Assembly: GCA_035693025.1 (NCBI GenBank)
Contig: DASSHI010000038.1
Coordinates: 58,157-122,156 of the forward strand
Direction: 5' to 3'
DNA length: 64,000 nt
Source: VRUE01 sp035693025
GTDB lineage: Bacteria; Actinomycetota; Thermoleophilia; Solirubrobacterales; 70-9
Shown: positions 58,410 to 64,000 of the stretch, one piece after another
How the letters are laid out: each line of letters starts with the position of its first letter
How positions within the stretch are numbered: position 1 is the stretch's first letter
The notes under the pieces: generated by a model
The model's database searches: none
Told to the model about the DNA's origin: nothing
Seen by the model: the letters and a program-made list of their open reading frames with translations, nothing else
Position numbers and translations under genes: made by a program

Positions 58410-60410
58410 ATGTTCGTCTCGAAGGCCGCCGTCGTCGGCGGCGGCACCATGGGGGGCGAGATCGCGCAGGCGATCGCCGCCTCCGACATCCCCGTCGTCG
58501 TCAAGGACATCGACCAGAAGTTCGTCGACGCCGCGGTGGAGAAGGCCCGCGCCGTCACCGAGGGCCAGCTCGCCCGCCTGGTCAAGAAGGAGAAGCTGAC
58601 CCAGGAGCAGGCCGATGCCCGCCTCGCCGAGGTGATGGGCTTGATCGTGGGCACGACCAGCTACGCCGACTTCGGCGACGTCGACTTCGTGGTCGAGGCC
58701 GTGCCCGAGCGGATGGAGATCAAGCAGGCGGTCTTCCGCGAGCTCGACGCCGCCACCCCCGGCCACGCGATCCTCTCCTCCAACACCTCCTCGCTGTCGA
58801 TCACCGAGATCGGCGCAGCGACGCTGCGGCCGGACAAGGTCGTCGGCTTCCACTTCTTCTACCCGGCCTCGGTGATGCCGCTGGTCGAGATCATCGCCAG
58901 CGAAGACAGCTCCGAGGAGGCCGTCACCGCCGCCTACAACTTCGCCCAGGCGATCAAGAAGCAGCCGATCGTCTGCGGCGAGGTGCCCGGCTTCGTCGTC
59001 AACCGCGTGCTGATGGCGACGATGGGCGAGATCTGGCGCGCCCAGGAGGAGCAGGGCCTCTCCCTGAAGGCGATCGACGAGGCGATCGCGGCGGCCAAAG
59101 CGGCGCCGATGGGCCCGTTCTTCCTCACCGACCTGCTCGGGCTCGACACGGTTCTGCACGTCGCCGAGCACCTCAACGCTTCCTACGGCGAGAGCTTCTA
59201 CGTCCACAAGGGGCTGCAGGGCCTCGTCGCCGACGGCAAGCTCGGCGCCAAGAGCGGTGGCGAGGGCTTCTTCAAGGAGGGCGAGCAGAACGTTCCGGGA
59301 GAGGCCGAGCCCGACGCCGAGGAGCTGGTCGCGATGTTCACCGGCCGCGCCCTGATCGAGGCCTGCCAGCTGGTCGAGGAGGGCGTCTGCTCGGTCCGCG
59401 ACATCGACCTCGGGATGATGGCCGGCGCCGGCCTGGATCCCCGCAAAGGCCTCTTCCCGCCGTTCTGGAAAGCCGACCTGGAGGGCCTCGACACGATCCT
59501 CGAGCGGATCGAGCAGCTCGAGGAGAAGCACGGCGAGCGCTTCGCGCCGCCGGTGACGCTGAAGCGCCTCGTCGCCCAGGGCCGCCTTGGGCTCAAATCG
59601 GGTCAGGGCTTCTATCCCTACGCACAGCCCGACGAGGGCGATCAGCCCGAGACGGTCAAGCTGGAGACCCGCGGCGACGTCGCGATCGCCTGGCTGGCCA
59701 ACGCGCCGATGAACGCGATCTCGCCCGACGTGATCCGCGACTTGGGCAAGGTCTGGGAGAAGGTCAAGGGCTCTGACGGGATCGGCGCGATGGTCGTCGC
59801 CTCCTCGATCCCGGTCGTCTTCTCGGCCGGCGCCGACATCAAGGCGTTCACCCAGATGGACGAGGGCGGCGGCGAGGAGCTGCTGCACACCGCGCACGCC
59901 TTGCTGCGCGAGCTCGGCACCGACAGCGTCGCGACGATCGCCGCGGTCAACTCGATCGCCTTCGGCGGCGGCTGCGAGCTGGCGATGGCCTGCGACGTGC
60001 GGATCGCCGCCGAGGCCGCCGTCTTCGGCCAGCCGGAGATCAAGCTGGGGATCGTTCCCGGCTTCGGCGGCACCCAGCGCCTGCCGCGCCTGGTCGGCCC
60101 CAACAAGGCATTGGAGATGAACCTGATCGGCGATGCCGTGCTCGCCGGCGAGGCGCTCGACTCGGGCCTCGTCAACCGGGTGGTGCCCGACCACGAGCTG
60201 TTCGAGACGGCGCTGATGTGGGCGCGCAAGCTGGCCGGCCAGGCTCCGATCGCACGCGAGCAGATCAAGGCCGCCTCGCACAAGGGCGACCTCGACGAGG
60301 GCATCGAGGCCGAGAAGCAGGCCTTCGCGACGGCCTTCGGCAGCGAGGACGCCAAGGAGGGCATCGCCGCCTTCCTGGGCAAGCGCACCCCCAAGTGGAG
60401 CGGCAGGTAG
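58410..60410 (+). CDS. Bifunctional 3-hydroxyacyl-CoA dehydrogenase/enoyl-CoA hydratase
   Basis: A 666-aa protein. The N-terminal NAD-binding HAD domain has VSKAAVVGGGTMGGEIAQAI and ILSSNTSSLSITEIG, with the catalytic pair around VVGFHFFYPASVMPLVEIIA. Two HAD_C helical domains follow (GFVVNRVLMATMGE, and a second repeat with ALIEACQLVEEGVCSVRDID). The C-terminal crotonase has FSAGADIKAF, NSIAFGGGCELAMACD and LGIVPGFGGTQRLPRLVG. The order HAD then ECH is the reverse of E. coli FadB. It performs two beta-oxidation steps. CCGGAGGA precedes the ATG. Confidence 0.95.
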   Translation: MFVSKAAVVGGGTMGGEIAQAIAASDIPVVVKDIDQKFVDAAVEKARAVTEGQLARLVKKEKLTQEQADARLAEVMGLIVGTTSYADFGDVDFVVEAVPERMEIKQAVFRELDAATPGHAILSSNTSSLSITEIGAATLRPDKVVGFHFFYPASVMPLVEIIASEDSSEEAVTAAYNFAQAIKKQPIVCGEVPGFVVNRVLMATMGEIWRAQEEQGLSLKAIDEAIAAAKAAPMGPFFLTDLLGLDTVLHVAEHLNASYGESFYVHKGLQGLVADGKLGAKSGGEGFFKEGEQNVPGEAEPDAEELVAMFTGRALIEACQLVEEGVCSVRDIDLGMMAGAGLDPRKGLFPPFWKADLEGLDTILERIEQLEEKHGERFAPPVTLKRLVAQGRLGLKSGQGFYPYAQPDEGDQPETVKLETRGDVAIAWLANAPMNAISPDVIRDLGKVWEKVKGSDGIGAMVVASSIPVVFSAGADIKAFTQMDEGGGEELLHTAHALLRELGTDSVATIAAVNSIAFGGGCELAMACDVRIAAEAAVFGQPEIKLGIVPGFGGTQRLPRLVGPNKALEMNLIGDAVLAGEALDSGLVNRVVPDHELFETALMWARKLAGQAPIAREQIKAASHKGDLDEGIEAEKQAFATAFGSEDAKEGIAAFLGKRTPKWSGR

Positions 60411-61153
60411 CCACAAAAAGCGGCCGACTCGCCGAGTTGGTGCGGGGGTCGGGATGCACCGTTGCGTTGACGGGGGCCGGGGTGTCGGTGCCGTCGGGCA
60501 TCCCGGACTTCCGCACGCCGGAGACGGGGCTGTGGGCGAACGTCGACCCGATGGAGGTCGCCCACATCGACGTCTTCGAACGCGACCCGCAGCGCTTCTG
60601 GTCCTACTACCGGCCGCGCTTCCACTCGCTCGGCGACAAACGGCCCAACCGCGCCCACGAGGCGCTGGCCGAGCTCGAGCGGCGCGGCCTCCTCGCCGGC
60701 ACGATCACGCAGAACATCGACCGCCTGCACCGCGCCGCGGGCTCGCAGAACGTGGTCGAGGTTCACGGCTCGATCGAAACCTCGACCTGCCGCGCTTGTG
60801 GCGCCTCCTACGGCCTGGGCGAGGTCGACGAGCTCTTCGACGGCGACGGCATCGCGATCTGCGCCTCCTGCGACGGCGCCGTCAAGCCCGACGTGGTCCT
60901 CTTCGGCGAGATGTTGTCCGAGGCCGCGATGCGCCAGGCACAGGCGCTCGCCGCGGAAGCCGACCTGATGCTCTGCATCGGCAGCTCGCTCGTCGTCCAC
61001 CCGGTGGCCGCCCTGCCCGAGTTAACCCTCTCGGCCGGCGGCAAGCTCGCGATCGTCACCAAGGGCCCGACCCCTTACGACACCGCCGCCGCGCTGAAGC
61101 TCGACGGCGAGGTCGACGAGGAGCTCAGCGCGCTGCTCGTCGCGCTGGCTTAG
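60395..61153 (+). CDS. NAD-dependent protein deacylase (sirtuin)
   Basis: A 252-aa Sir2 protein: ALTGAGVSVPSGIPDFR, ITQNIDRLHRAAG, the catalytic His in EVHGSIETSTCRACG, a zinc site of two Cys pairs (CRAC, CASC) and CIGSSLVVHPVAALPE. It removes acyl groups from lysines using NAD+; acetyl-CoA synthetase at 6.1 kb is a classic target. GTG 60395 overlaps the previous gene by 16 bp; TTG 60437 or GTG 60440 are alternatives. Confidence 0.9.
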   Translation: MERQVATKSGRLAELVRGSGCTVALTGAGVSVPSGIPDFRTPETGLWANVDPMEVAHIDVFERDPQRFWSYYRPRFHSLGDKRPNRAHEALAELERRGLLAGTITQNIDRLHRAAGSQNVVEVHGSIETSTCRACGASYGLGEVDELFDGDGIAICASCDGAVKPDVVLFGEMLSEAAMRQAQALAAEADLMLCIGSSLVVHPVAALPELTLSAGGKLAIVTKGPTPYDTAAALKLDGEVDEELSALLVALA

Positions 61154-61166
61154 GAGGGCCTGGCGC

Positions 61167-61535
61167 TCAGCCGAGGCCCTGCGCCCTGGACTTCGCCGCG
61201 GCGGCGATTTCCCCCTGCGTCACGACTACCCCCGCCTCGTCGCACTTCGCCTCGATCGTGTGGGAGCGGGGGTTGTCGTAGTTGGCGCTGCGGGCACAGA
61301 TCGCCTTGGCCTCCTCACCGCAGCCGTTGACCGGTTCGCCGCCCACGCGTCCCGCGACCACGGCCGAGATGCAGCCTGCAGCCGGTTGGGGCCGATTGTC
61401 CCCCGCGGTAGCTAGGATCAGCGTCAGGATCGCGCCGATCGTGACCAGCGTGCCCGCGAGGACGACGTTGCGCTCGCGCCTCGCCAGCCTTCGCAGCGGG
61501 GTGTGGACCCGTCGATAGTGCCCTTCCAGCGGCAT
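61167..61535 (-). CDS. Single-pass membrane protein with Cys-containing outer domain
   Basis: A 122-aa protein: a basic N-terminus (RRVHTPLRRLARRERN), one membrane helix (about 23-45), then an exported domain with four cysteines (GCISA, NGCGEE, AICARS, AKCDEA) that could form two disulfides. I do not recognise the family. TAAGGT lies 7 nt before the ATG. Confidence 0.75.
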   Translation of the reverse strand: MPLEGHYRRVHTPLRRLARRERNVVLAGTLVTIGAILTLILATAGDNRPQPAAGCISAVVAGRVGGEPVNGCGEEAKAICARSANYDNPRSHTIEAKCDEAGVVVTQGEIAAAAKSRAQGLG

Positions 61536-61542
61536 CGGGGCC

Positions 61543-61548
61543 ACCTTA
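61543..61548 (-). promoter_or_regulatory. Candidate leaderless -10 (TAAGGT)
   Basis: TAAGGT on the minus strand, 7 nt upstream of the ATG at 61535. Confidence 0.5.
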
Positions 61549-61569
61549 GCGCCCGCCCGCCTGCCCATT

Positions 61570-61586
61570 TTCTCCATTTGGGAGAA
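61570..61586. promoter_or_regulatory. Inverted repeat TTCTCC-ATTTG-GGAGAA
   Basis: A perfect 6-bp inverted repeat in the divergent region between the small membrane protein and amt; an operator candidate. Confidence 0.4.
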
Positions 61587-61743
61587 GCATCTCGGCCGAT
61601 CTTTAGACGCTCGTACGTAGAGGACGCCTCCGGATCGCGGCAGGGTGGTGCAACCGCCGCTGGCTCGTGACGTCAATTGGAGAGCGCTCCGGATGACTCC
61701 CGATGGATTGGCGGCCCCCATCCAAGAAAGGAACACCGGATCG

Positions 61744-63108
61744 ATGGACTTGTTGGCGACGTTGGACACGGGCAACAACTCGTGGCAGATGACTGCCGCG
61801 ACGTTGGTGGGCCTGATGAGCATTCCGGGACTGGTCGTGCTCTACGGGGGCGTCATGCAGAAACGCTGGTCGGTGAACTCGATGATGATGGCCTTCGTCG
61901 CCTTTGCGATCGTGCTCATCCTCTGGTGCCTGTTCGCCTTCAAGATGGCGTTCGGAACCCCGACGCACATCCTCGCCGACAGCGGTTTCTTCGGAAACTT
62001 CTGGGGCAAGCCGGGCTCGATATTGAGCAGCGCGAGCCTGCTGGGCGAAGCGCACATCCCCGAGTACTCCGAACTGGAATTCACCTTCCCCGAGTCGACC
62101 CTGGCCTACTTCCAGATCGTCTTCGCGGGGATCACGCCGATCCTGATGTTGGGCTCGGTGCTGGGCCGGATCAACTTCAGGGCCTGGATGCCCTTCGTCG
62201 CGCTGTGGACGGTGTTCGTCTACACGATCAACGCCTTCTTGATCTGGGGCGGCGGCTTCTTTGCCCAGCACGGCGCCGTCGACTTCTCCGGCGGCTATGT
62301 CATCCACCTCGCGGCCGGAGTCTCGGGCTTCGTCGCGGCGGCGGTGATCGGGCCGCGCCTGCAGCGCGACCGCGAGGTCGACGCGCCGAACAACCTGGCG
62401 ATGGTCGCGGTCGGCGCCGGTCTCCTCTGGATGGGTTGGAACGGCTTCAACGGCGGCGACTGGTACGAAGCCAGCGGGATCGCCTCGGCCGCGATCCTCA
62501 ACACCAACCTCTGCACCGCGGTCGCCTTCTTGGTCTGGGTCGCCTTCGACTACCTGACCGGGCGCAAGCCGAGCCTGATCGGCAGCGTCAACGGCATGAT
62601 CGTCGGCCTCGTCGCGATCACCCCGGGAGCCGGTTTCGTCAACGGCTGGGGAGCGATCGTGATCGGCGTCATCGCCTCGACGCTCGTCTACTTCGCGCTC
62701 AACTACCTGAGCCGGGTGCGTCCGTTCCGCAACGTTGACGACACCCTCGGGGTCGTCTACACCCACGGCTTCGCCGGGGTGGCGGGCGGCCTGCTGGTGG
62801 GGATCTTCGCCAACAGCTCGATGGCGGAAACCGTCCTCGCCGGGACGATCTCCGGCGGCGGCCTGCAGCTGCTCGGCTGGCAGGCCCTGACCGCCCTCTG
62901 GGTGATCGTCTTCTCGGCGGTCGGCACCTTCGTCCTGCTGAAGATCGTCGGCATCTTCGTGCCTCTGCGGATGACCGAGGAAGACATGGAGACCGGTGAC
63001 GTCGCCGTCCACGGGCACGAGGTGTACCCATCGGACGTGCCGTCCCTGGGGTACCCCGACGGGGTGCCCCAGGCTCCGGCGGCGGCCCCTGGAGGAGCCC
63101 CCTACTGA
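61744..63108 (+). CDS. amt: Ammonium transporter
   Basis: A 454-aa Amt with eleven predicted helices: TLVGLMSIPGLVVLYGGVMQ, the twin-His region GGYVIHLAAGVSGFVAA, NNLAMVAVGAGLLWMGWNGFN and YTHGFAGVAGGLLVGIF with the second His. A long Pro-rich C-terminal tail (about 415-454) follows. It imports ammonium or ammonia for glutamine synthetase. ATG 61744 after AAAGGA; an in-frame ATG at 61693 is possible. No glnK follows. Confidence 0.95.
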   Translation: MDLLATLDTGNNSWQMTAATLVGLMSIPGLVVLYGGVMQKRWSVNSMMMAFVAFAIVLILWCLFAFKMAFGTPTHILADSGFFGNFWGKPGSILSSASLLGEAHIPEYSELEFTFPESTLAYFQIVFAGITPILMLGSVLGRINFRAWMPFVALWTVFVYTINAFLIWGGGFFAQHGAVDFSGGYVIHLAAGVSGFVAAAVIGPRLQRDREVDAPNNLAMVAVGAGLLWMGWNGFNGGDWYEASGIASAAILNTNLCTAVAFLVWVAFDYLTGRKPSLIGSVNGMIVGLVAITPGAGFVNGWGAIVIGVIASTLVYFALNYLSRVRPFRNVDDTLGVVYTHGFAGVAGGLLVGIFANSSMAETVLAGTISGGGLQLLGWQALTALWVIVFSAVGTFVLLKIVGIFVPLRMTEEDMETGDVAVHGHEVYPSDVPSLGYPDGVPQAPAAAPGGAPY

Positions 63109-63143
63109 GCGATACCGTTAACACTCCGCCAAGGAGGCGCCAG

Positions 63144-63863
63144 ATGGCTCCGAAGATCATCGTTTCCTACGACGACACCGACAACGACCGCGACGCCCTC
63201 GCCCTAGGCAAGCTGTTCGAGGGCGCCGGCGGGGAGCTCGAGCTCGCCTACGTCCGCCACTCCTACGGCGAGTCGCTGGAGCAGAAGGAGGCCGAGGAGC
63301 TGCTCGCCCGGGGCGCCGCCGCGGCCGGCGCCCCGGAGATGCCGCGCCGGGTGATCGTCAACCCCAACACCAGCGTCGGCCTCTCCGAGCTGGCCGAAGC
63401 GGAGAACGCCGACGTGATCGTCTTCGGCTCCGAGTACCGCACGGCGGCCGGCATCGTCAAGCCCGGCATCTCCGCGCACAAACTCCTGCTCGGCGCTCCT
63501 GCGGCGATCGCCGTCGCCCCGGCCGGCCTGCGCGAGCGCCCGCGCGGCGTCAGCACGATCGGCGTCCGCGACGAGGGCGACGATGCCGCGCGGGCGACCG
63601 CGGAGAGCCTCGCCGCCGCGCTCGGCGCCACCGTCCTCGTATATGAGCGCGGTGCCGTCGACATGCTCGTGGTCGGCTCGCGGCCGGAGGCGCCGCAGGG
63701 GCGGGTCACGCTCAGCGCGGCCAGCGACTACGTGGTCGAGGCTGCGACCTTTCCGGTGATCGTGGTGCCGCGCGGCGTCACGATCCGCTTCGACGCCGCG
63801 CCCGTGGCGCCGCGGTCATCGCAGCCGCCGTCGGAGCCCTCGGCGCCGCCGGTCGGCGCCTAG
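63144..63863 (+). CDS. Tandem universal stress protein
   Basis: A 239-aa protein with two UspA-like halves: PKIIVSYDDTDNDRDALALG through APAAIAVAPAG (about 1-128), then a shorter second half ending AATFPVIVVPRG. The first half has a degenerate nucleotide loop (VFGSEYRTAAG); the second has VGSRPEAPQG. A Pro/Ser tail closes it. AAGGAGG precedes the ATG. It lies 35 bp after amt, so the two may be co-expressed. Confidence 0.88.
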   Translation: MAPKIIVSYDDTDNDRDALALGKLFEGAGGELELAYVRHSYGESLEQKEAEELLARGAAAAGAPEMPRRVIVNPNTSVGLSELAEAENADVIVFGSEYRTAAGIVKPGISAHKLLLGAPAAIAVAPAGLRERPRGVSTIGVRDEGDDAARATAESLAAALGATVLVYERGAVDMLVVGSRPEAPQGRVTLSAASDYVVEAATFPVIVVPRGVTIRFDAAPVAPRSSQPPSEPSAPPVGA

Positions 63864-63874
63864 CTGACCCGCCC

Positions 63875-63960
63875 ACACACGTTGTGAACGCCTGAAAGGC
63901 CATCCGGGCCCTCGCAGAGGCTTGGGGTGTCTACGCCTTACGCCCAAAGGAGGACCCGGA
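63875..63960 (+). mobile_element. Probable left end of an IS481-type insertion sequence
   Basis: A non-coding stretch between the usp stop and the transposase start (containing GTTGTGAACGCCTGAAAGG) most likely carries the terminal inverted repeat. The partner end is outside the window, so the boundary cannot be fixed. Confidence 0.4.
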
Positions 63961-64000
63961 TGAAGGTTCACGGTAACGCTGCTCTCGGACCAGCGGGACG
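63961..64000 (+). CDS. IS481-family transposase, N-terminal fragment at window edge
   Basis: ATG after a strong AAAGGAGG site, encoding MKVHGNAALGPAGR before the window ends. This matches the usual start of IS481-type integrase/transposases (M-x-V/T-H-x-N-A-x-L), which precedes an HTH and DDE domain. Only 13 codons are visible. Confidence 0.6.

Overview
The window is a gene-dense, very GC-rich bacterial chromosome segment. Several traits point to an actinobacterium, most likely class Thermoleophilia (Solirubrobacterales-like): three LLM-type (F420-dependent) oxidoreductases, a type III glutamine synthetase, ergothioneine genes, many TetR regulators, very large secreted proteins with Arg/His/Lys-rich tails, a collagen-like exported protein and DUF5679/DUF6328 small proteins. 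This assignment is inferred from gene content only. No rRNA, tRNA, CRISPR array or prophage is visible. The only recognisable mobile gene is the first 40 bases of an IS481-type transposase at the right edge.

Layout. 0-5.3 kb: a small SHOCT membrane protein, a secreted coiled-coil NlpC/P60-like hydrolase, a divergent pair made of a flavin-binding PNPOx-like protein and a MocR regulator, and a CstB-like persulfide dioxygenase/rhodanese. 5.4-10.8 kb: acetate uptake and activation (SatP-acs), a voltage-sensor-type channel with an unusual filter, and a MarR-MFS efflux operon. 10.8-14.5 kb: a four-gene glycine betaine/choline-type ABC importer. 14.5-19.9 kb: a methylthioadenosine salvage pair, small membrane and HD proteins, a PAS-MBL pair and a PlsC acyltransferase. 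19.9-22.6 kb: four TetR regulators in two divergent pairs. 22.8-29.8 kb: an exported cassette of a collagen-like protein, a 1121-aa propeller protein and a 932-aa repeat protein, behind a well-formed promoter whose spacer carries a TetR-type operator. 30.1-32.1 kb: an ECF sigma/anti-sigma pair between two paralogous tail-anchored coiled-coil mini-proteins. 32.7-35.8 kb: thiolase, enoyl-CoA hydratase, thioesterase and GGCT-like genes. 35.9-42.3 kb: a P-type ATPase, an LLM oxidoreductase and a three-subunit proton-translocating transhydrogenase. 42.4-47.7 kb: a TadE-like fusion, an SDR, EgtB-EgtD and a solitary HipA. 47.7-54.9 kb: two LLM oxidoreductases, GlpX, DUF4234, RlmN, P450, a metallophosphoesterase and a 41-aa membrane peptide. 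54.9-63.9 kb: GlnN, CorA, an HAD/ECH beta-oxidation fusion, a sirtuin, Amt and UspA.

Two sequence-level themes stand out. First, many first-in-operon genes lack a Shine-Dalgarno but carry a TANNNT hexamer 6-9 nt before the start codon, which is the signature of leaderless transcription; I used it to choose several starts. Second, the window is sprinkled with long palindromes. One is a two-copy element of about 110 bp whose stems differ by compensatory base changes. Another is a three-copy GCCGTAGAGGTTTG palindrome family. A third is a nested palindrome placed in frame inside egtB. There are also several near-perfect intergenic hairpins. The two-copy covarying element, the exported cassette with its TetR-type promoter, and the sigma/mini-protein locus are the best candidates for undescribed biology here.
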